Origin: Actibacterium sp.
GTDB lineage: Bacteria > Pseudomonadota > Alphaproteobacteria > Rhodobacterales > Rhodobacteraceae
Assembly (NCBI GenBank): GCA_016278325.1
Contig: JADQCB010000002.1
Span: forward strand, 310,001 to 374,000
Reading direction: 5' to 3'
DNA length: 64,000 nt
The notes below the pieces were generated by a model that saw only the letters and a list, made by a program, of their open reading frames with translations, was not told the DNA's origin and did not search any database. The first letter of the stretch is position 1. Each line of letters starts with the position of its first letter. Positions 57,233 through 64,000 of this stretch are shown here, piece after piece. The translations under genes and the position numbers were made by a program.

Positions 57233-58404
57233 TCCGCCAATGCCTTGCCGATCCAGCCCAGCCGTGAGGCCGGGACAAGCCCGAGATTGTAGAAGTTGAA
57301 ACCATCCACGAAAGGTGTCGCCTCCGCAACGCGGGTCCGCAGGTCCGCCGCGTCTACGACCTCGGGATGGAACAACTGGTAGCCGGCAATCAACGTCCTA
57401 TCCGGCCCGATCACTCGACGCACCCGTTCCAGTTCCGGCCCGACCCGGCCCGCCGGCGTGAAATAGACGCAATAGAGAACACCGTCGCATGCCGCCGCGG
57501 CTTTTGCCAGATCGACCCCGCCGCGCCAGCTTCCTTCGCCGTCGATAAGCAGGACGCGTGTTTCGGCATGCGCCGCTGCGCGGATCTCGGAAATCAACGA
57601 GGTGACCGGCTCGCTGCGCCAAAGCAGATAGGCGTGAAGTTCTGGCAACGCCGCGAAGGCATCGTTTCCGCGCCCGGGGAAATGCGGGAATTGCGGTTCG
57701 GGCAATTCGCGCGCGAAGGCGTCATCCAGCAAGTGGCGCACCGTGTCCCGTGCCGCGGCAATCGGAACGCCGGCCGCATCCGCCCGCGCCATGCAATGCC
57801 GACAAAAGCACAGGCCCAGCAGAAACCTATCCTCGGGCAACAAGCCAAGGCCATCCTTTTCGTGGTGAAAGCCGTGATCGAACCCCATGAAATCGGGGCT
57901 TTCCAGCTCGATCCTGTCGGGACGATAGCGTTCGGACATTTCTGCCACGATGCCCGTGACATAGGCACGGGCAGCAGGGCTGGAAGGGCACAGCGCGTAG
58001 AATTGCGGATCGCCATGCGCAGTGCGCATCACGTGGCCAGGATGGGCCATGCCCAGCCGGGTGTTGTGCAGGCACACTGTCCAGCATGACACTTTCGGAC
58101 CGCCCGCATCCCGTCGCGCCGTCAATTCCGCCAGATGATCCCCTTCGGAGGCGACGATATCCGCCTCGAGCGGGCGGATCTCGGCGTCGTCCCACCGGGA
58201 CTCGTCAAGCGCATAATACACAGTTCCGTCCTGCGGGAACCACACCCTGCGGCGCGGGTTGCCCGGTTGCAGGAAGCGACCTGCGTGGTAGGAGGCCGCA
58301 AGACTTATCGTGTCCACCCCCTGCGTGCCGAGCCGCGCGGCAACGGCCTCGATTCCGATGTCATGCAGATCCCACGGATAGGCCCAGACTGATACTTCCC
58401 TCAT
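57229..58404 (-). CDS. unrecognised protein, probable TIM-barrel / glycosidase-like fold
   Basis: A 391-residue soluble protein that I do not recognise by name. Its start EVSVWAYPWDLHDIGIEA and later RIELESPDFMGFDHGFHHEK, ETRVLLIDGEGSWRGGVDLA and FVDGFNFYNLGLVP have the alternating strand/acid pattern of beta/alpha-barrel glycosidase-like proteins, with Glu/Asp at strand ends. A Cys cluster CFCRHC (about 195-205) is notable and could bind a metal. It sits between the amidohydrolase (4-base overlap) and the SelA-like enzyme (4-base overlap), so it should be part of the same route. No function is assigned. Confidence 0.7.
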   Translation of the reverse strand: MREVSVWAYPWDLHDIGIEAVAARLGTQGVDTISLAASYHAGRFLQPGNPRRRVWFPQDGTVYYALDESRWDDAEIRPLEADIVASEGDHLAELTARRDAGGPKVSCWTVCLHNTRLGMAHPGHVMRTAHGDPQFYALCPSSPAARAYVTGIVAEMSERYRPDRIELESPDFMGFDHGFHHEKDGLGLLPEDRFLLGLCFCRHCMARADAAGVPIAAARDTVRHLLDDAFARELPEPQFPHFPGRGNDAFAALPELHAYLLWRSEPVTSLISEIRAAAHAETRVLLIDGEGSWRGGVDLAKAAAACDGVLYCVYFTPAGRVGPELERVRRVIGPDRTLIAGYQLFHPEVVDAADLRTRVAEATPFVDGFNFYNLGLVPASRLGWIGKALAE

Positions 58405-59531
58405 GCGGCCTCGACCCATTTTCCGCCCAGCACCATGCCGCGCGCAACCAGGCGCTGGTCATGGGTCACGATCTCGCCCTTGACGTCCTCCAGGTCGATC
58501 TTCTCGTCGCGCAATTCGATGACGCTGGCCTCTCCGACACCGCCTTCCGACAGGCGTCCAAGATCGGTGCGCCGCAGCGCCATCGCCGGGGTCGCGGTCA
58601 CGGCGGCGATCACGTCGTTCAACGGCATCCCGACCGCCAACAGCTTGTTCATCGTGCGCACCACGTCCCAGGCCGGCCCGTTGATGCACTCGGTATGCAC
58701 GTCGGAAGAGATCGTGTCGGGCGGAAATCCCGCTGCCATCATGGCGCGCGCCGTTTTCCAGGAAAACGCGCCCATGCCGTGCCCGATATCGAAGATCACG
58801 CCACGCTCTCGGCCCTTCAAAAGCGCCCCCTTTACCGAGCCGTCGCTGTGCATCGGGGCGTTCGGGAAGGGGCGATAGCAATGCGTGAGGATGTCACCGG
58901 GGCGCAGCATGTCCACCACCGCCTCATAGGTCGGAGCGGGTTCGTCGATATGGGCCATCACCGGCAATCCGGCTTCGTCGCCGACTTCCAGGGCCAGTTC
59001 CAGCGGAACGATGCCGTTGACGCCGCTTGTCTTGGCGCCGACCCGCACCTTGATCCCGACGATATCGTCAGGATGCTGCGCCGCCATCGCGACCGCCTCG
59101 CGCACGGCCATCAGTCGCATGTCCTGGCTTTCGCCAACCATCACCGTGTTCGAAAAGCCGTAGATCCCGGCGAAGGAAATGTGCAGGAATGTCAGGATCC
59201 GCGTTTCCGAGCGATCCACGACATGCGCCTTGAAACCCTCGAAATTGCCCGGTCCGGCACTGCCCGTATCCACCAGCGTGGTTGCCGCACAGCTCCGCGC
59301 ATAGGGGTCGGGCCGCACGCTGAGCGACGTGCCGCCCCACCAGACATGCGTGTGCAGGTCGATGATGCCCGGCACCACAAGGGCGCCGGACACGTCGCGC
59401 ACCTCCTTGCCCGACAGTCCTTCGCCGATCCGGGTCAGCTTGTCATTCTGAAAGGCGACATCCGCCTCTTGGTCCAGCCCGCTGGTCGGATCCAGCACGC
59501 GCCCGCCCGTCAGAACAAGGTCATTGGTCAT
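58401..59531 (-). CDS. cog3964-type amidohydrolase/deacetylase metal-dependent hydrolase
   Basis: A 376-residue amidohydrolase of the dihydroorotase-like branch. Metal-site residues are H60-x-H62 (IIDLHTHVWWGG), the bridging (carboxylated) K161 (GIKVRVGAK), H194 (VMAHIDEP), H217 (LTHCYRP) and D277 (ISSDVHT). This matches the EF_0837/Atu3266 family, which removes acetyl groups from N-acetyl-D-amino acids or O-acetyl-mandelate-like esters. In other genomes it is a neighbour of SelA-like genes, as here. The ATG at 59531 follows the amidase stop by 24 bases. Confidence 0.9.
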   Translation of the reverse strand: MTNDLVLTGGRVLDPTSGLDQEADVAFQNDKLTRIGEGLSGKEVRDVSGALVVPGIIDLHTHVWWGGTSLSVRPDPYARSCAATTLVDTGSAGPGNFEGFKAHVVDRSETRILTFLHISFAGIYGFSNTVMVGESQDMRLMAVREAVAMAAQHPDDIVGIKVRVGAKTSGVNGIVPLELALEVGDEAGLPVMAHIDEPAPTYEAVVDMLRPGDILTHCYRPFPNAPMHSDGSVKGALLKGRERGVIFDIGHGMGAFSWKTARAMMAAGFPPDTISSDVHTECINGPAWDVVRTMNKLLAVGMPLNDVIAAVTATPAMALRRTDLGRLSEGGVGEASVIELRDEKIDLEDVKGEIVTHDQRLVARGMVLGGKWVEAA

Positions 59532-59555
59532 TTTTCGTGTTCCTTCACTGATCTT

Positions 59556-60992
59556 TCATGGCCTGTCGTGATGGACGGAAGGCCGCCGTTCAGACCATGG
59601 CAATTCCTTTTCCAGCACCGCCGAAAGCGCCAGAAGCCGGCCCTCGTCGCCGCGCCGGGCAACCAGTTGCACACCTGCGGGCAAACCTCCAGCCTCGCCC
59701 AGGGGCAGGGAAATCGCGGGCTGGCCGGACATATTGAACGGGTATTGAAAGACGCTGTCCGACCAAAGCGCATTATAGGCGTCCAGGTCGGTCATCGACA
59801 TGTCGTAAAAGCCCACGGGTCGCGGTTTCTGCGTCAGGGTCGGGGTCAGGACGACATCGAAGGAATCGAGATCCTGCACGATGCCGCGTGCCATCTGGCG
59901 CACTTGCTCGACCCGCTGCGCGTGTTCTGTCGCCCTGGTTGCGCGGCCACGCTCGATGATCGCCCAGGTTACGGGTTCCACGTCGTCGGGCGTCGGCGCG
60001 CGACCAACAAGCGTCGCCATGAAATCGTAGAGACCCGCGGTCTCCACACAGGTCATGTCGGTATATGTGCGCCAGGCATCCTGAGGAAGCCACATATCAT
60101 GATCGTTCACCTCGTGGCCCATGCCTTCCAGGGTCTTGCCAACCCGTTCGACCAACGTCCTGATCTCTGGATCGAGGGATCCGCCATCGGGGGGCGTCAA
60201 GACCATCCCCACCTTCAGCTTGCCGGGCGCGCGGCCGATCTGCTGCATGTAGGATGTGCGGGGCGGTTCGATCCAGTAGGGATCGCCTGGCAGCGCCCCT
60301 TGGATCACGTCCAGATAGGCCGCCGTGTCGCGGACGGTTCGAGAATTGCACAGGAAATACGCACATCCGGACCAATAATCGGCGATAGGTGACAGCGTCA
60401 CACGGCCCCGCGACGGTTTCAGCCCGACCAGGCCGCAGCACGAGGCCGGCACCCGGATCGACCCGGCGCCATCGCTGGCCTCGGCAATCGGGATCATGCC
60501 CGACGCCACCGCGGCGGCTGTGCCACCGCTGGACCCACCCGCGGTGACGCCCGGATCCCACGGGTTCACCGTCGGACCATAAAGCGCGGGCTCGGTCGTG
60601 ATGCTCCAGCCGTTTTCCGGTGCGTTCGACTTGCCGAGCAGCAAAAGGCCCGCCGCGCGCAGGCGGCGGCTGATCTCGCTGTCACCCCCGGCCACCTGGT
60701 CCTTAAGGAAGCGCGATGAGTTGGTGAGAGGCGCGCCCTCCCATGCAGAGGCGAGTTCCTTGAGCAGAAACGGCACCCCCGCCAGGGGGCTACTGCCGGG
60801 CTTCACCGTCTCGGCCCCCTTGCGTCCCATGTTGTAAAGCTTGTGGATCACCGCATTCAGTGCGGGGTTCATGTCCTCGATCGCGCGTATCCCGGCCTCG
60901 ACCAGCTCCGACGGGGTCACGTCGCCCCTGGCCACGTTCTCGGCCAGCCCGACGGCGTCCGAGGTCCGGTAAAGCCTGTCCAAATCGTTCAT
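59556..60992 (-). CDS. amidase signature family protein
   Basis: A 478-residue Ser-hydrolase of the amidase-signature family. The catalytic triad is K78 (PFLLKELAS), S154/S155 in [11 protein letters not shown] and S178 in [11 protein letters not shown]. The C-terminal part ([20 protein letters not shown]) is typical. It hydrolyses amide or hydrazide bonds of small molecules; substrate unknown. It starts at 60992, five bases after the Gfo/Idh/MocA stop, and precedes the amidohydrolase: three amide-bond-acting or lyase enzymes in row suggest stepwise removal of acyl or ureido groups. Confidence 0.92.
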   Translation of the reverse strand: MNDLDRLYRTSDAVGLAENVARGDVTPSELVEAGIRAIEDMNPALNAVIHKLYNMGRKGAETVKPGSSPLAGVPFLLKELASAWEGAPLTNSSRFLKDQVAGGDSEISRRLRAAGLLLLGKSNAPENGWSITTEPALYGPTVNPWDPGVTAGGSSGGTAAAVASGMIPIAEASDGAGSIRVPASCCGLVGLKPSRGRVTLSPIADYWSGCAYFLCNSRTVRDTAAYLDVIQGALPGDPYWIEPPRTSYMQQIGRAPGKLKVGMVLTPPDGGSLDPEIRTLVERVGKTLEGMGHEVNDHDMWLPQDAWRTYTDMTCVETAGLYDFMATLVGRAPTPDDVEPVTWAIIERGRATRATEHAQRVEQVRQMARGIVQDLDSFDVVLTPTLTQKPRPVGFYDMSMTDLDAYNALWSDSVFQYPFNMSGQPAISLPLGEAGGLPAGVQLVARRGDEGRLLALSAVLEKELPWSERRPSVHHDRP

Positions 60993-60997
60993 TCGGG

Positions 60998-62080
60998 TCA
61001 ATCGAGCGTAATCGCCCGCTCCTCCTTGATACTCTGCTCGGCGGCCAGAACAATGCGCAGGCTGTTGACGGCAGCGTCCATCGACTCGTTCAGGTCCAGA
61101 TCCTCGCGGATCGCCCGCAAGAACAATTCCTGTTCGCGATCGCAAAGTTCCTGGTGTCCCGGCTCGTCGTCCATCGACGATACATCGTCGGGCTTGACGA
61201 AATTCTTGTCCGCGTTGACCTCGGCATGGTGATAGCGGATCGCGTCGGTCTTGGTGTGCTTGTCGATATCGGCGCTGTTCGACAGTTTGTCCGTGTCCTG
61301 CCGGGCCTCTTCTTGCGGCACCAGCGATACCGCTCCCTTCGGCCCCACGATATCCTTCACGAAGAACGCGGTCTCGGACATCATCGGGCCCCAACCGGCC
61401 TCGTACCAGCCGACCGAGCCGTCATCGAAGGTCACATGCAGATGCCCATAGTTCTGTTTCTCCGCCTCGGCCCAGAGCGAGGCGCCGATGCCATGCACAC
61501 GCACAGGCCTGGCGCCGGTCAGTTGGCACATCACATCGACGTAATGCACGCCGCAATCGACGATCGGGATCAGGCTGTCGATGAGGTTCTTGTGCCAGAA
61601 CCATGCGTCACCGGACGATTGCTGGTTCAGGTTCAGACGCATCACCAGGGGCTTGCCCAGCGTCTTGCCCAACTCGATAAACCGGATCCAGGACGGATGC
61701 ACGCGCAGGATATAGCCCAGCACCAGTTTCCGGTTTGTCTCGCGCGCCTTGGCGACGACAGCCTCGGCCTCGGCATTGGTGGTGCCGATGGGCTTTTCCA
61801 TGAAGACATGCGCCCCCGCATCCATTGCCTTGATTGCATATTCGGCATGGGTGTTTGGCCAAGTGTTTATCGAAACCGCATCGGGCGCCAATTCCGCAAG
61901 CGCCGCTTCGTAATCCTCGAACAATGGATAGTCGGACAGTTCCGCAGGAATCTCCTTGGACCTGATCGTGCGCGAGCAAAGGCCGACGATTTCGAACCCG
62001 TTCATCCGGTGATAGGCGCTGGCATGGGACGCGCCCATATTGCCCAGACCGACGACAAGTATGCGAACCGGATCGCTCAT
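60998..62080 (-). CDS. Gfo/Idh/MocA family oxidoreductase
   Basis: A 360-residue NAD(P)-dependent dehydrogenase of the inositol-dehydrogenase/glucose-fructose-oxidoreductase family. The nucleotide motif is VVGLGNMGASHASAY; the EKP signature (95-97) is in VFMEKPIGTT; the catalytic region has DCGVHYVDVMCQLTG, where His is the proton shuttle. These enzymes oxidise cyclic polyols and sugars or their derivatives. It lies 67 bases after the binding-protein gene and just before the amidase, so it acts in the same route. Confidence 0.92.
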   Translation of the reverse strand: MSDPVRILVVGLGNMGASHASAYHRMNGFEIVGLCSRTIRSKEIPAELSDYPLFEDYEAALAELAPDAVSINTWPNTHAEYAIKAMDAGAHVFMEKPIGTTNAEAEAVVAKARETNRKLVLGYILRVHPSWIRFIELGKTLGKPLVMRLNLNQQSSGDAWFWHKNLIDSLIPIVDCGVHYVDVMCQLTGARPVRVHGIGASLWAEAEKQNYGHLHVTFDDGSVGWYEAGWGPMMSETAFFVKDIVGPKGAVSLVPQEEARQDTDKLSNSADIDKHTKTDAIRYHHAEVNADKNFVKPDDVSSMDDEPGHQELCDREQELFLRAIREDLDLNESMDAAVNSLRIVLAAEQSIKEERAITLD

Positions 62081-62147
62081 TAGATATCCCCCCTGATTCA
62101 GGAAATGCCGGGCGGCCGCACCGCCGCCCGGGGTTTCGTTCTCTGGC

Positions 62148-63296
62148 TCAGATCGCCTGGTCGAACATCGACGCCTTCAGCGCTTCGACATCGACCGCCG
62201 CAAGATCGTCGGACACTTCGGCGGCCTCGGCGTCGGCCTTGACCTTGTCCTTGTCGAAGGCATTGGCCTCCGGGATCAGGGCATTGGTGCAAACCTCGGA
62301 TGCCTGGAACGCTTTCGATGTCTGGCCGATCTCTGCCGAGATGTCGAAAAATGTCTGCCAGCTTTCCATGTCGTGCCAGCCCCATCCCTCGCGCTTCGAC
62401 ATGTCGCCGCGGAACACGTTCATCTGCTGGACGATCGACATCAGGCCCAGTTCCGGGCCAAGATTCCCTGCCAGGGTCGGAAACTGCTCGAATACCGCCT
62501 GGACGGCGGCCGCGGGGTTGTATTCGGCCGCCTGCAGCCCCATCGCCCAGCCGCGCAGGTATTTCTCCAGGAAGGCCACCTTGTCAGGATCTTCCAGGTC
62601 GGACGCACGGACCACGAAAGTGTTCGCCGGCAGCGGCGAATTCTGCACCCCCAGCCAGTATTCGAATTCCAGCCCGGTCGAGATCCATTCGGCCCGCAAC
62701 CCTTCCCACGACAGAGCCGCATCGCCCTGCCCTGCCGCCAGCGCGGTGCCCCAGGTCGGCCAGCCGGCCTCGACATAGTTGATGGTCGATATGTCGACGC
62801 CCTGCGCCGCCAGCATCGGGTTTACGATCGATTCCCATGCCGCGCTGCCAAGCAGGATCGTCTTTCCCTCGATCTCCTTGATGTCGTCGGGGCCTTCGCC
62901 CTTGCGGAACGCCAGGCTGAAAGTGTCGCGCGCGCCCATGTGGAAAACCGACTTGAGATCCATCCCGTTCTCGATCGCGAAGGAGAACACCCCGGGGCTG
63001 GGGAAACCCATGTCGGCCTGCCCGACCGCGACGAACTTGACCGTCGCCGTGCCGTCGGACGGCCCCGGCTGCATCTCGACGTCCAATCCGTCGAAGTAAC
63101 CCAGATTCTTGCCGATCCAGAAGCCGTAGTCGTCCAGCACCTCCAGCGTCCCGCGCGGGCTGATCCAGGTAAATGGGCCCTCATAGCCCTCTGCCCGCAC
63201 CGCGCGCGGCATTCCCAGGCCCGACAGGACCACGCCGCCCGCCGTGATTTGCAGCAGCCGCCGCCGCGACACCATGGATTTGTTTCCGATAGTCAT
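62148..63296 (-). CDS. NitT/TauT-type ABC transporter substrate-binding protein (Tat-exported)
   Basis: A 382-residue periplasmic protein of the nitrate/taurine/pyrimidine-precursor importer class. The N-terminus carries a twin-arginine signal (SRRRLLQITAGGVVLSG), so it is exported folded. Typical stretches are GFWIGKNLGYFDGLDVEMQP, VGQADMGFPSPGVFSFAIEN and ILLGSAAWESIVNPMLAAQG. The ATG at 63296 has GAGGGAG eight bases upstream; an in-frame ATG at 63335 lacks one. It follows the permease gene by 61 bases. Ligands of this class include N-containing small molecules, in line with the downstream amidases. Confidence 0.92.
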   Translation of the reverse strand: MTIGNKSMVSRRRLLQITAGGVVLSGLGMPRAVRAEGYEGPFTWISPRGTLEVLDDYGFWIGKNLGYFDGLDVEMQPGPSDGTATVKFVAVGQADMGFPSPGVFSFAIENGMDLKSVFHMGARDTFSLAFRKGEGPDDIKEIEGKTILLGSAAWESIVNPMLAAQGVDISTINYVEAGWPTWGTALAAGQGDAALSWEGLRAEWISTGLEFEYWLGVQNSPLPANTFVVRASDLEDPDKVAFLEKYLRGWAMGLQAAEYNPAAAVQAVFEQFPTLAGNLGPELGLMSIVQQMNVFRGDMSKREGWGWHDMESWQTFFDISAEIGQTSKAFQASEVCTNALIPEANAFDKDKVKADAEAAEVSDDLAAVDVEALKASMFDQAI

Positions 63297-63357
63297 GTTC
63301 TTAACTCCCTCTTGCTTGAAACCATTCATCTGCATGCGTAGGGCCGGGATGACCGCC

Positions 63358-64000
63358 TCAGGTCTCCCAGCTTGCCCATCTCTTGCCGATCAGAAAAAAA
63401 ATCACATAGATCATGATGCCCAGGAACGACAGGATCAGCACGACCCCGAAGAATTGCGGCATCTGGATCATCGACGAATAGGTGGTCAGCCGGTTGCCAA
63501 GGCCGTAACCGCCGCCGACCATTTCCGCCCCGACCGCCGTAAGCAGACCGAAGATCGCACCGATCATCAGCCCGACAAGGATCATCGGCAAGGCCATCGG
63601 CGCGCGCACCTTCCGGAAAATCTGAAGCGTCGAGGCGCCGTAGGACCGGGCCAGCGCGATCTTGTTGGAATCCACCCGCCGGAATCCGGTGGCCGAATTG
63701 ATCATCACCATCGGCCCCGAGGCCAGGGCCACCGCGATGATTCGTGGCGCATAGCCGAAGCCGAACCACAGGATCAGCAGCGGAACCAGCGCCAGCATCG
63801 GTGTCGTGACGAGGATCAGGACATAGGGTGCAATGATCTTCTCCGCGAAAGGAAACTGGGTGATGATCGCCGCAAGGAACAAGCCGACCCCCGCGCCGAT
63901 TCCGAAGCCGGACAGCAAGACGACCAGCGTGTGCCCCAGATGCGGCAGGATCAGCGGGAAATCGGTGATCAGCGCGATTGCAATCGCAGAGGGTGGCGGC
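63358..64000 (-). CDS. NitT/TauT-type ABC permease, C-terminal part
   Basis: The final 213 residues or so of a permease; the start lies beyond the right edge. About five helices are visible, with LHLGHT-like PHLGHTLVVLLSGFGIGAG at the cut end. The EAA loop is IALARSYGASTLQIFRKVRA (A-x3-G-A), and LMIGAIFGLLTAVGAEMVGG precedes the last helices. It belongs with the Tat-exported binding protein; the ATPase gene must be further right. Confidence 0.9.
   Translation of the reverse strand, partial: PPPSAIAIALITDFPLILPHLGHTLVVLLSGFGIGAGVGLFLAAIITQFPFAEKIIAPYVLILVTTPMLALVPLLILWFGFGYAPRIIAVALASGPMVMINSATGFRRVDSNKIALARSYGASTLQIFRKVRAPMALPMILVGLMIGAIFGLLTAVGAEMVGGGYGLGNRLTTYSSMIQMPQFFGVVLILSFLGIMIYVIFFLIGKRWASWET

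Noticed and set aside
1-64000. CRISPR arrays, insertion sequences, prophage or integrase genes
   Set aside because: No regularly spaced repeats, transposase motifs or phage proteins were seen in any frame.

Overview
The window is 64 kb of GC-rich DNA without rRNA, phage, insertion-sequence or CRISPR signals. It looks like chromosome (or a chromid) of an alphaproteobacterium of the Rhodobacterales (Paracoccus/Roseobacter relatives). The clues are a tRNA-His with no encoded G-1, a GTTC-N7-GTTC SOS box in front of mmcB, several small Rhodobacterales-type proteins (DUF6476-, DUF6324- and DUF1178-like), Kdo transferase, and the density of ABC and TRAP importers. About 63 protein genes and one tRNA are supported; two genes are cut by the window edges (an RluD-like synthase on the left, an ABC permease on the right).

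Left part (1-9.3 kb): housekeeping genes. These are pseudouridine synthase, CDP-alcohol phosphatidyltransferase, tRNA-His, a PKHD-type dioxygenase paired with an exported Glu/Gly-rich protein, SOS-controlled mmcB, two membrane proteins, an endonuclease/phosphatase-fold protein, and the molybdate genes modE-modA-modB-modC.

9.4-26.4 kb: a two-armed catabolic region around a divergent promoter at about 16.5 kb. The minus arm encodes a CUT2-type sugar ABC importer (binding protein, two permeases, double ATPase), an SDR dehydrogenase, a 3-hydroxyisobutyrate-dehydrogenase-like enzyme and a ThuA-like protein. The plus arm starts with a transcription-factor candidate made of a winged helix fused to a leaderless solute-binding-protein domain. 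It continues with a second SDR, an M24 'pita-bread' protein lacking a metal-ligand Asp, and a 2-oxoacid dehydrogenase set (E1 alpha, E1 beta, a two-lipoyl E2-like protein with a decayed catalytic end, an aldehyde dehydrogenase, and a separate lipoyl-less E2 catalytic protein). This is the part most likely to hold an undescribed pathway.

26.5-30.6 kb: a short housekeeping block (Kdo transferase waaA, a threonine-dehydratase-like PLP enzyme, thpR, a NUDIX hydrolase and a DUF1178 protein).

30.7-48.4 kb: catabolic modules. A CUT1 sugar ABC importer is followed upstream by an extended SDR. Divergent from that are an SDR and a D-threonine-aldolase/D-serine-dehydratase-like enzyme. A TRAP importer is co-transcribed with an ornithine-cyclodeaminase-family reductase. 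An M81/MlrC protein, a LysR regulator, and an aldehyde dehydrogenase coupled to a GMC flavin oxidoreductase complete the stretch.

48.5-64 kb: an oligopeptide-type ABC importer operon headed by an SDR. Divergent from it is an RpiR-type regulator. Then comes a tightly coupled minus-strand operon with a NitT/TauT-type importer, a Gfo/Idh/MocA oxidoreductase, an amidase, a cog3964-type amidohydrolase, an unrecognised probable TIM-barrel protein and a SelA-like PLP enzyme. The last four are in close or overlapping array, so they probably make one degradation route for an imported N-acylated or ureido-type compound (inference).
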